Below are positions 39,601 through 51,600 of a stretch of DNA of 64,000 nucleotides, one piece after another. The position numbers and the translations under genes are program-made. The stretch lies in assembly GCF_023343835.1 (NCBI RefSeq), contig NC_064449.1:2951778-3015777 (forward strand). The letters are read 5' to 3'. Below the pieces are notes generated by a model. That model did not search any database, had not been told where the DNA came from, and was given only the letters and a program-made list of their open reading frames with translations. Source of the stretch: Lagopus muta. Taxonomy: Eukaryota; Chordata; Aves; Galliformes; Phasianidae. Positions within the stretch are counted from its first letter, which is position 1, and every line of letters begins with the position of its first letter.

Positions 39601-42600
39601 CAATATTCTCTGCCCTGCCAGTTGTGAGCAGAAGGTCCAGCTCTTCTGATGAAGGCAGTATGAGACCCAGCTCTGCATGCCCTCACTGAGAGGGGCTTTA
39701 GTTCTTCCTTGTTTGCTGCTTTCAGAGGTTACACAGGGATTGCTAGTGATATAACCAAATATCCAAATGGGAGCAGAAAGCAATAGGGGCTGGGGAAAAG
39801 AAGAGGTTGTTTAGAGATGATGGAGGCTGTTGAAATATGGAGTTGAGGTTCCCATCTGCTCTGGTGTGTGCAGAAGACAAGCACAATATTTGTCTTAAGG
39901 GGCAGACAGGAGTGTGGTATGAAACACAGTTCTTTGAGGCCAGGAGGAGGGCCTGTATGACTTCCATTTTGCAACTTGTGGCTTCTCACCTGCTTTCAGA
40001 GCACAGAAACAGCTCTGGGGCTGAAGCCTGGGCATCAAACCCCTGGCTGGCTCTGCTGGGACTCAGCACACCCTGCTAGGGAAAGAAGAGCTGGCAGACA
40101 GGGATTTGCTGTCTGATTGGTATTAGCAGGGCCTGCCCTGTAATTCTTCCCAACACAGCCTTTACTCTTAGGAAAGGAACAGAAGGACAAGAGCCCCTCG
40201 CACTGCTAATGTCACCTTGCTGCCCATGGGGACTGAAGAGACTAGAATCCACAAGGTGCTGCCTTCACCTCCATTGCATGCAGAAATCCCATCTCCTTGT
40301 CTCTGCATACTGCATATGCAGTAATGCACTCACTGCTTTCTTCCCGCAAACTGAGCTGCTGTGTGCCCAGAGATCTTACAGATCATTGATAAGGCTGAAG
40401 CTTTCTTGATTATCTGTATAAGAGGGCATTTCCACGCACAACAGTGCTGGCCAACCTGCGTTAGCCAGTTAGTGTGGTGAGAACAAAGATTGGATGCAGT
40501 AGCGCACTGAGGGAGGGGAATGAGAGCTTCTGGGATTGCTCTTTGGGGATAAACCACCCAGGGCTCTTTAGTCCTCATCTTTCAACTCAGAAATCAGAAC
40601 TGAGTCACTCGTGGTTTCTCCATGCCTCCCCGTTGCTCCCAGGTGTGGATCAGTGAGATCCCATAAACCAACTTGAATCGGGATTTGGCTTATCCTTGTT
40701 ATCTAAACCACATGGGAGCAGTCTGTCCTTCCTGAACATGGGGGGAAAAAACTCTTAAACTGGAGAGACTGATGCAGAAGGTGAAGAGAAAGCATGGAGG
40801 GAGGGAGAGGCAGTCAGTGCTGCTGACTTCAGCTTTACAGAAGGAAGGAAGCTCCCCAAATGTAAAATGCTGGAAATACAATTATAGTGTATAAAAAGCA
40901 TCAGAGAAAACAGCCAACCAGAGTTCAAGCGATTGCCCTCATTGTTGCCCTTTTGTTTTAGAGGAGATACTGTGCTCAGGCAATTGGTTCACTGATTTCT
41001 TATGGTGCCAAATTGTTAAATGCTGTCCAGGCAGGTATGTTAGCAGTGTCAGTTGCTGGTACAGCGTGGCCATGAAACCAGATTGTTCCTGTCAGCTAAC
41101 CCATCATCAGCTTTGCGTGCTGGCGCAGCAGTGCCAGGCTGAGCAGATGGTTACACACCAGACCCAAAATAGCTGCTGTGGTGGGCACTGGGCATGACGA
41201 GAAGGAACAAGCACAGAAGGTTTCAGAGCCTGCCATTCACATAACTCTGCTCCCTGAGTGCAGGACTGGGGCTTTTGGCAAGGACAGCACCAGGCCTTCA
41301 GTAATGGGGCCAGGTCCATCTGTAACAGCCCAAATGGAGCAAGAGGAAGAGGAGCAGGACAGTGAACCCATGTCTGTGTGCAGTTTGCTGGTCCCTGTCC
41401 TGTGGCCATGTAAGAGAATGGAGCAGCAGCATCTGGGCACCTCTGAGAAATCAAATAAATGGTCCTGTGCCCTCAAGCAGAAACCGTGCATAGTGTAGGC
41501 TGCAGTTATGGAGGCTGTGTTTCATGTTTATATCAACAATAAGAGCAGTTTATAGGACTGGCTGGACCTTCTCATCTTGAGAAGTGGGGGAAAGCTGGTA
41601 CCCAGTGTCCTGTATTATGGGGGAATCTGGGAGGGTTTGAGCTTGGCATTGGGCTGCTCGGACAAGTGGTTCTCCCCAGACAGGGCTTAGCAATGGGCTG
41701 TCAGGATGGGCTGCAGGATGAAGGGGGAATGGGTGACGTAGCTCTTTAGGGTCTTGAAAGCAGAAAGGATTGGTGCTGCCTGCTGCGCTCCTGTGCACTT
41801 GTCCATAGATCTTCCAGCATGGCGCAGAGGCAACCTAACAGCTTGTAGCTAAATGCTAGCATAGATCTCAGAGAGATGACATGCCTTGATGTCAGGGCAG
41901 CTGTGAAGGGATGGAGAGTTTTTCATACCTTTGTGTCCTTTGCAATGTCTCACGCACCAATCCCTTTGCTTTAAAATGCAGATCTTGTTTCTGATCTAAG
42001 CGCTGTTGACTTTGGCCTCCAACTGCTGGGTCTTACAGCCTAGGTCTGCTATCTAACCACAGTTTCTTCTCTGCTTCCCAAAGCTCTCGTGGGCGCACCC
42101 GGAAAGCTCACCGCCACCGCCGCTGCCACTCTCGCTCAGAGAGCTCTGACTCCTATTCCCCGAGCTGCCGGAGCAGGTAATGTCACCGCTCGCTGGGCTG
42201 CTGCCCTGTAGCACTGCAGTGAGTCAGGAGTGTGACTGCAATGGCTCGTGTGCCCCACTGGCCCTCTGGGCAGAGCCACATCCCACTCTGGTAGTTGAGT
42301 TGTTGAGGGTGTTGAGCTCCTCGTGGTCACGGCCATAAAACAGAAGGTTTGGGCTCAAGAAGTGGTGGCTGCATCTTCTCAGCCTAGCAGTCACTTCTAA
42401 TCCCCATGGCTGAAGATCAGCCAGTGACAGCTGATTTCAGCCCAGTCTGCCTTTCCCACCCCAGGGCTCTGTACTGCCAATGTCCCAGGAAAGCTTCAAG
42501 CTTGTTCTTAGCAATGGAAATGTATTTGCCAATGGGCATCCTATGGCCACTATCTTTGACCTGATTAAAATCTCTTTCCTGTAGATGACAGATGCATCCT

Positions 42601-45600
42601 GAGGCCAGCTGAGTGGATGCTGGTGCTAGACCCGCATCACTGCAATAGCAAATTGCATAGCTGTGCACATTGTGAGCTTGTTATGTGTTGTTTGAAAGAG
42701 TTTTATGAACAAACCACTCCCTCTGTCCCACTCCGCTCCTTCTAACTACTGAGAATCTTCTCATGGAAGCCTGGTGATCAGTGCAGGGAGGAACGCAGGC
42801 AGTAATAGGTGGGAAGTTCATGCAAGTGCAGAGTGTCTTTTCTTGGAGGTGTATTGCCATAGGGACATTCAAGGCTGTGTGGAAGCTGTAAGCCACCATA
42901 AAATTAGGAATATTGGAGCTGACGTTTGCTTTAAACTTGAGGTTTAAAACCCAAACCCCACCACCACATCTCCTGGCTGCAAAGCAAAATGTTTTTAAAG
43001 CAAGGAAGCAAAATATTCCCTTTCACTCCGTCCCGACTCCACAGAGGAGACGAGGGTTCGCGTGCGGCTGCCGGTGGGCGCTGCTGCAATGCTGAGGATA
43101 ACGCTTTGCTTCTCCATGTTTTCTGGAGGCACAGAGCCAGGTCTCGGGAGGAAGGGCGTAAAGCACGGCGGAGACGCTCCCGGCACCGTGCAAAAGTCCC
43201 AGCAAAGAGAAGCTCCTCTGCAGAGGTTCAGGCCAGCCAAACCCTCCCACTGCACAGCTTCCTGTCTCCCAAGGAAGTCGTAAGTATTACGCTCTGTGCT
43301 TCTTGGCTTTCAGTAGCCACGGGAATACGGGTGAGAAGTCTGACATGAAATTTTTGTAACTGGATTATAACGATGTGAGACAAAATTTGGTTAAAACAGC
43401 ATTACTTATTAATGGTGCTGTTCTCCAAATGTATCTAAAGTCATTCCTTCCTTCAGCGCTTCCTCTTCAAGAGTGGGGTTGGAGAGGGGAAAGATTTGCC
43501 GAGTCTCTAGCCACTGAATATTGAATTGAGGACACTTAACATTAAAAAAAAAAAGAAAAAGAAAAAAAAATGTGGCCTTCAGCAATGATATTTCGCAGGG
43601 ATGTGTTTGTTATGCAGTCTTTGCTCAGCTGAGTTCGAACTTAATTCATCAGTCTTCATGTCCGAAAGTTTAGTCCTTTAGGGGTAAAAAAGGGAATCAG
43701 ACAAAGATAAAGGAAATATTTACATTTAATGAGTTGGTGATTATTGGCAGGGGATGTTTTCTATTGGGATCCTTCTGAGATCGCTGTTGCTCTGGACTGA
43801 CAAGCCCAGGGGCCAACTTGAGAGCTTGTGTGCAGCTCTCATTGATGCTAATGGGAACTGCAAGTGCAGCCGAGGGTGAAGTCAGTCTCAGTGCCTTGGG
43901 ATGTTTTTCCATATACATGGAAAGAGATGATATAATACATGCCTTAGAACAGAGGGAGCAAAAACAGAGAGAAATCTTAGATAGCGATTGGTATGAAATC
44001 TTTTTTTCCCATGGCACATTTCCCCCTTGTTCCCAGTAGCTGCCAAGCAGAGGTGTGATGCTCTTTGATCAGTGTTAGCATCTGATGGGTGTTCTGGAGA
44101 GGGGCACTGCTACACAAGACTTGAGGTAACGCAGAACCTGGTGCTTGTGTGTGGTTATGGAATGCTACCAGTGGCTTGAGTGGAGTCCTCTGAGCCCTGA
44201 AGTGGTATAGAGTGGGGGACTGACTTTCTCCTCTTAAGCCCTGTCCTGAACTGGAAATAGCTCAGCCATACCTCAAATAGAGGAGATAGTCCCAGCAAGA
44301 GGAGGCTCTTTCTCTGCTCACCTGCACAGCTGGCATTTCAATCACAATACACAGAGATCCTATATGGATACAGACACGCCACAAGCTGTCTCCCAGAGTC
44401 ACAGATGCATACTCACTCTTGTCATAGACACCCACTGAGTGTGTAGTGCACAATTGAGTCATTGCTTATAAAGCCATATAAGGCAGAGCACAAGTAGCAG
44501 AACCTGCATGCTGTGCTTGCGTGTGCATCCCTACAGCAGCAAATGCAAAGAAGGAAGGGCAAGAGCTTTCATTGCCACCGGCCTGGGGTGGCACCCTGTG
44601 TCAACTCAGCAAGGTCAGGGTGAGTGAGTTAATAATGCAGGGAAACCAATGGCAGAAAGACCTTTACTCTGCAGTCCACTGGTGTCCTCTCTCTTCCCAG
44701 ACAGAAGTATGCTCTCTTGGGACATTGTTCAAGAACACATTTATGCACTTGTTTAAATTGAAGCCCCTGGCGAAGTGCTGAATAAGGTCTTTAAATATCA
44801 CATGCTCAGAACCAGCAGGGAAAAATGGAATGGGAGCCTTCAGTCTTGTCTGCTAATGCTACACAGTCTGTGTCACACCCGTTGGCCTGGGGTTCCAACA
44901 AAAACCCTCCTGATGTGGGGAGATTCATCATGATATCTCCAAAGGAAAGTGATGGTCCAGGGAGGGCTCTGACACACAGAAGAGACCCAGACAGGCAATA
45001 CACAGACTTCCTTGAGGCAATGCTACAGCATTTCCAAATCTATTTTTAAAAATTATTTAATTTTAAGCCAGGTTTTATTCTACTTTCTTCTGAAAAATGG
45101 AAGCTTTCTGCGGTAAACTTTGTCTCCACGCATTTTGTCCCTTCTTTTCTATTGGAATGACCACATCCAGCTCAGTTTACCTGCAATCTGAGGGATGAAG
45201 CACACAGAGGAGCACCCTGTCCACGCGTCTACCTCACTGCTTCTTCCCTTCTTGCCTTTATGTGCAAGTTGGTGCATGCACGAGCACGCACACATGCAAA
45301 AACACCCCCAGAGCTCCCTGCTTCTTTTGAGCAATGAATTTCCAAGCTTCACACACTCGTTTTTTCCTTTAATCACACACAGCCACAATAGGCACCTGTT
45401 GAGAAAGAGGTCTGTGAGGCTGTGCCTCAGCATGCAGAGAAACTGGTAATAGGCTGCTGCTATATCTGAACATTAACAGCAACCCCCTGTCCTGCTGCAG
45501 ACACCGTTCTGCATTGGCACAGATGTATTCCATGCCCTTGTGCTTCTGGTTGAGCAGAGCAATATAAATACCTGCAGGGTGTGAGCTTAATTGCCTTTTG

Positions 45601-48600
45601 TTGTACCTGATGAAGATAACTGCACACAGCATCTACCTTCCCTGCCAGCTCCTTTGCTTTCACTGAAGCTTGTTTGCAATGTCACTAATTAACACAGGCT
45701 TGACCCAAATTTTCAAGGAGGCTCAGTGGGGTCTGGCTGTTCCAAGCAGCACTGCTTGTGCTGGCGTGCCTGCGGGGAGGTACAGGTGGGACAATGCAGT
45801 GCAGGGATGGTGACAGCGTGTACAGGGGGGCAGGGGGAGGCTGATAGCATGCCTGCAGACTGCATTGCTCCTGTTCTCTGTTTTCCAGCCTGGGTTGTGC
45901 TTTCTATAGGAAAAGCTGCTCTTTTAACTGCTGCATGCCATATTTCTGATGACAAACAGGGCTCTTCAGGAGCTGGAAGGCAAAGCTTTCCCTAAACATG
46001 AAAGCCTCGCTCTTTTGCTGATCCTCTCAGCCAGAGGACTGAATGTACCTCTGGTTATCACCCGATAAATCTGCAGCTCAGTGCTCAAGCAGAGGCAAGA
46101 GAGTGTGCAGCCATGAGAGGAGCAAGCAGCGCCCCATGTACCCAAAGGAAGCAACATGATGCAAGCCCTCACCCCAAAGCTGTGCCAGACCAGCCCAAAC
46201 CAAGGGGATGTGCTCACTGCAGCAGGCGGAGAGGAGTTTTGCACTGATGTCAGCTCAGGCAGAGGGTTAGCAGAGCCCGGCCCATCTCCCCATTGAAGGC
46301 AGCCCTATGGGCCCCACTCCCTGCAAGGCAGCAGGTGCTGCGGTGGCAGCTGTCAGCGGGGAGCAGGGGTCACTGCTGCAAGCTTTGTGTGCCTTTCATC
46401 GGCACAATGCGTGGACAGACAGAGGGAGGGAGACATTATGCACTCCTGAAAAAGAAATTAACTCTTGTTTTGCGACTCGTTTCAAAGCAGAGAAAAAGAC
46501 CCCAGAAAAACCCTCTGGCGATGAGCGAGGCTGCGTCGCGCTGCTCACTGATGGGCCTCGGTCCCCTTATGGCTGAGAAAATTTATAGTCCTGTCTCTCC
46601 TCGAGGCTGTTTGAAGCACAGTAAATGGACTCGTTCAGTTTAATTGGAAGACGAGCAGTGATTGCATTGTTGTAAGCCATTAGGCTGCACCGCCTCTTGA
46701 TCTAGGAGCGCGCTCAGCATTGCGTTCTGAAGCATCAGGGCCTCGTTTCTGCTCGTCCCTTCATCTTGCTTAAATAATGATTCGAAACACAAAAAACAAC
46801 AAACCCAAACAGTAAATACATATCTTGGGTTCTCTTGACGGCAGCAGTGTGTCTCACACCAAAATCATTGGGATTATTTAATTACTTAATAGAGGGGGGA
46901 GGGGGAAATGCCAAATGTTCACACATTGAAAATTAGATTCACAGGAGACCAGACTCTTTTGAGACACCCTAGAAAAATAAAAAGCCATTAGAATTCAACT
47001 GAACTCTGCAGCGCCTTCAGATGCAGCTCGTGGTTCCCATTTTGTGCGGCAGGAAAATGGAACCAGAGGTAGAGCCAAGGTCAACAGATGGGGGCATTTG
47101 CATCTGCCCAGCACCTCAATGCTTGTCCCACCTCCTACCACAGGGCAGAAACCACAGGCCAGCCCTTCCAGCCCTCACAAGGATGTATTCCACTTCTATC
47201 CATGTTACCTCTTCCCAGGGTGCTGTTATTGCAGTGGTGGAGCTACAGAGGGGCACTGGGGGCTCACTGGGTAGATTTTGGGATGCGCTGACAGCAGCTG
47301 TTACTTCAGTGCAAGCAAAACAAAAGTTCCTAGCAGTCCTAGGAGCCATGGGTTGAAATGCCAAGAAATGGGTGGATTTCTTGGCTGGGAAGAGCTAAAG
47401 GCTGTTTGGTTTGGACTGGGAACAGAGGTGAGGGAGATGCACATGCCCACCCCCAGACTCCCACCTCTGGAGTCAGGGAGTGCTTCACGTGGTGTTTTTA
47501 TGCCTGTAAATGAAACGTAGCCAAAAGGTGTCTGCCTCACAGTCAGAGTTCAGGTATAACACTACCCAGAATCTTTAGAAAACATCTGGGAGGCCACATC
47601 CCTCGTGTCTTTGGGTGCAAAAGAGAGCAGGGCCGGACCCCCCGGCTCTGTTACACTCCTTTGACATCTCTGGAGTAAACTTATTCTGGAATAAACAAGA
47701 GCTGGCAGAGAAATGGCAAAGAGCAGCACCTGTATTGCAAACCCTGGGGCCTGGAGGAGGCTGCACAGGGTGCAGATGTGCCAGGTCTGTGTTTGTCCTT
47801 AATGCTTCCCATCACAAGGGCAGGCATTAGCACTTGTGCCTCGCTGGACTGGCTCTGGTAGATGCCAGTAGAGATAAAACTGAAGAGATAAGACGTTCAG
47901 ATGATGGAAGTGCCCTGGTGGTGCCAGCTGACAGCCCCAGCCAAGGCAGCCAGCACAGCTGTAGGGTCCTCAGCTTCAGTAGCCCACCAAAAGCATCATC
48001 CCCTTCCCGTAGGTCTCCAGTGCAGCCAAAGTGGGGGAATGTTGTTTCCCCCTCAACTTTATTTTTGACTTCTTTGCTCGAGTTCCTTTCACCACTTTCA
48101 CATACCCGTGGGCCACCATGAAACCCAAGGGGATTGAGTGCAAGCCACGATTTTCCAGCACAAGCCATCAGCCCCCAGGAGCTGTCTGGGCAGCCTAATG
48201 TAAAGCAGAAGGAAACAAAAATAAGGAATAATAAGTGAGAGAAGCAAGCAGACAAAAAGCAGTTGTGACATTTACGTAGCAGAGTCAAGTGAACAGTTGG
48301 CAGTGTGGATTGAAGAGAGGGTTTATGTTTTTTTTATGTAATTTGAGACTCTAATGATGGACTTATGTTGCCCGCTCTTCCTTTTTTCTTACACCTTACC
48401 TACTAAAGGAGGAGTTCTTGATGGGTAAGTGGATGCTATCCGCAAGACACCAGGGAATTTATTAGAGGTCACTTGAGCGCATTAGCTATATCTTCTTCAG
48501 GGGGAAAAAAGCACACAAAGAAGTGTCTGTATACCTTTTATTTCCAGAGGGATTTTTCTTTTTTCCCCTTCTCCTTTTTTTTTTCTTCTTTTTTTTCCCC

Positions 48601-51600
48601 CCCTTTCTTAGTTTTCATTTTCAAAGTGCTAAGCTTGTTTATTTGCCAGTTTGTACAGAAGCCCTTCATTTGATTTGCTTTGATTTTTCTTCACCTATTT
48701 TTGTAACATTCGTTCAGAAATTCACTTAATTAAGCATTTGTTTCATTTTTGTTTTCCTTCCAAGGATTAGAAAGTTTTGGTTTGTTTTTTTTTTTAATAT
48801 ATATTCCCTTCCACTCTCGTTTCTTTTTTTGCCTTCCCCCTTTTAGGTTAAATAAGGGCTTTTTCCTCTGTTACACCTTTTTTTATTTAGTTAGCCTGTT
48901 ACTTTGATTCCTTGGTTGCCCGTTTACTTTGTTGAACTCTTTCGTTTAACATGGATCGCATGCTGATACTCTTTGCATGATCTCTAGATCTTCCCGTTAT
49001 CATAGCAGGGGGAAAAGGAGTTTCTTCTTACTGTGGATTTCTTTCAGGGATATGTGCTTTTGTTTTCTTCTCTTTCTTCTTTTTCTTTCTTTCTTTCTTA
49101 CTTTGTTTCTTTCCTTTTGTTTCAGTGCATCATGATGGTAAAATTTCTGGGTTTATTTAAAACGTAAAATAAAAGCAAAGTAAAACCAAGAGCAACCCTC
49201 CTCAATAAAACGTTCAAACAATGCCAAATGGCTTTTTTGCTTTCAGATCTCTCAGTCAGGGTCTTCTGCTGACCTCTTTACCAAAACAGACAGCCCGCCT
49301 GGCCACCTCACCAGCCAGAACGGAGAGTGTCATGAATATGACTCAGGAAACGACACTTCTTCCCCTCCCTCCACTCAAACGAGCTCATCCAGGTCAAAGG
49401 ACAGCCAGGAGAAACGAAGCGTAGCCCACGATGGCTTTGGCCATGCCTTCTCATCCAGGAAGCCCAAAGTGGCCAACGGTGATAACAGCTCTGATTCAGG
49501 AAATTCCTTCACCAGTTGCTTTTCCCAGACCAAGGCAACAGCTTCGGAAAATCTGTCTCCAGATCCCCAGGGACAAGACGAAAGGTCAGTGATTATCAGC
49601 AGCTGATGCTGGTATTTGTTGCCCTGTATCTCCCGCTCGCATTCCCGATGCACCGGTGAGCTGGCAGGGAGGTTTTTGTGGTCTGGAGGTGGTTAGATCT
49701 CAATCAGACCTTGCCAGTCTGGAGTTCAGAGCCCACAGTGAGCAGTGCTGGAGCCTGAGGAGGAAGATGAAAACGCAGCCACAGGTCACCATCAGGAGAA
49801 AGGAGTAGGTGCCAGCTCCATCTCTGCCTCCCTTTCCCGGGATGTGCCAGGTGGTGGTGGGGATGAAGGAGCAGAAGCATGGCAGCTGGTACCTAAAGCT
49901 GTGCTGGGGCAGTGGTGGTTGGGAGCAATTCCACCTCAGGTCTTAAATGCCAAATGTTAGAGCCAGGGGAGTTGGTATTAGGAAGAACAAGTCCTGAATT
50001 TTCATTTGGAGGGTAAGATGTTGAGGCTGTACATACTTCTCATGCTGTGACTCCAGTGGGATAACTCTGCCTTCATATGGGTGGAGCTGGGATTGCAGCT
50101 GGTCCTTACTGTTGGGAAGCTGACCCCAGTTCACATCCATGGCTCTTCTGGAAGTACAGGGATTCCCACAGCCCCATCCAAAGGCAATAGGACACGCCTG
50201 CTCGCTCTGCTCCTGGAGCACAGCCTTGCCACACTTTCCTTGCTCTTCACCCCCAACGCCTGCAGGGCATGGGGCAGAGGAGCTGACAGCCCAAATACAC
50301 ATTTGCAGAGGATGCCTGTCCTCGTGTCTCAGCTGTTCAGAGGAGAAGAAGCGCAGTGTTCCCCCATCGCCAGCCCGCAGCTCCCCGCTCAGGCCGTGCC
50401 CCCGCAGCGAGTCGTGCAGCAGCACAGGACGCTCCTCCCCTGGCTCCAGCTGCTCCTCACCCCGCAGGGCCTCCCCCAGGTACTCCCGCAGCAGGTCCTG
50501 CTCTTCAGGGAAGAGGTAAGGCCAGCACAAATGGCTCTCTCCATCACTCTGGGCAGTCTCTGGCTCTTGCAGGCTGGCGGACTCCTTGGGGATGGGAGTG
50601 AGAGTTTGTGTGGGTGCCAGGGAACCACGTGGCCCTTGAGATACGGGGCATCTCTCCTCACCATGAGCCTGGATGAGAGGAAGTCTGGTACAACCTCACC
50701 CTCCAGCATCTTTAGCTCTTACGTTTCTTCCCTAGCCCCAGGTCTTCTTCACGGTCCCCCAGCTATTCCTCTAAATCCTGCAAAAAAAGCCCTGGAAGCA
50801 GGAGCTCAAAGACTCGCCGAAGCCCGAGTTACTCCCACTACAGCCCTACGAGGTATGACTGTCCCTACATTGTTATCTGCTGCCTCATGCTTTTCCATTG
50901 CCTCCATCACTTGCTTGTACTCCAGCCTACTTTCTGGTTCCTTCTGCCAGCTCCAAACTGCCCCCTCAGCTTCCAGGAAGGAGCAGGGAGAAATGGAGCG
51001 TGGCACATGTCCGAGCATTATGCTGATCTGCAATCCAGTGGAAATACCTTCCCATTTATTGCCTCAGGGCAATCAGTGCAGCAGGGAAAGATGCTCTGCT
51101 CTTCCAAGCTGCAGCTCTGCCAAAGAGGTTTCAGACCCTGAGAAGTGTCCCTGCTGCATTGGCAGGAGCCAGGTACCCTCATGCTGGCACTCACAGAGCC
51201 ATGCATGGGGAAACAGCCCAGGTAACTCTGCTCCACACCCTGTAGAAAACACACATCTCACAGCTCAGCCCTAGAGACGCCTTTGGGCAGTATTTTCTGG
51301 TAACATCTCTGCTTTTGAGCATGCTGTGAGCATTTGGCACCCTTAAAATGTTACACTCACAGGACCTGATTCTGCAAGCTGTGACAGCCCCTGTTCTGGT
51401 GCAGGAGAACATTTCCTGCATGCAAGGATCAGGCCCTTGACCTGTAACGTATTTGCAGATGGCACTGAGAAAGGAACAGGGCGGATGAAGTCATCTACCC
51501 TCCACAGCAGGGCCTGTGCTGACGTGCACAGGGAATTAACAAAAGAGAAAACCATAGCAACCCCAGCACTCCTTCTGGTGAGCGGTGCACAGCCCTGCAG

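Larger units (their letters stand above)
37867..43128 (+). other. SRRM4: SRRM4 introns 4-7
   Basis: Introns of about 1.09, 0.55, 2.50 and 0.95 kb surround exons 5, 6 and 7. I see ordinary intron sequence, a short AT dinucleotide run near 39,476 and an AT-rich patch before exon 6; no other gene. Confidence 0.75.

Noticed and set aside
50081..51274. Open frame of 397 codons on the + strand
   Set aside because: It crosses SRRM4 exons 10 and 11 in a frame different from the one matching SRRM4 and runs through introns; its length reflects Ser/Pro-rich, GC-rich sequence.
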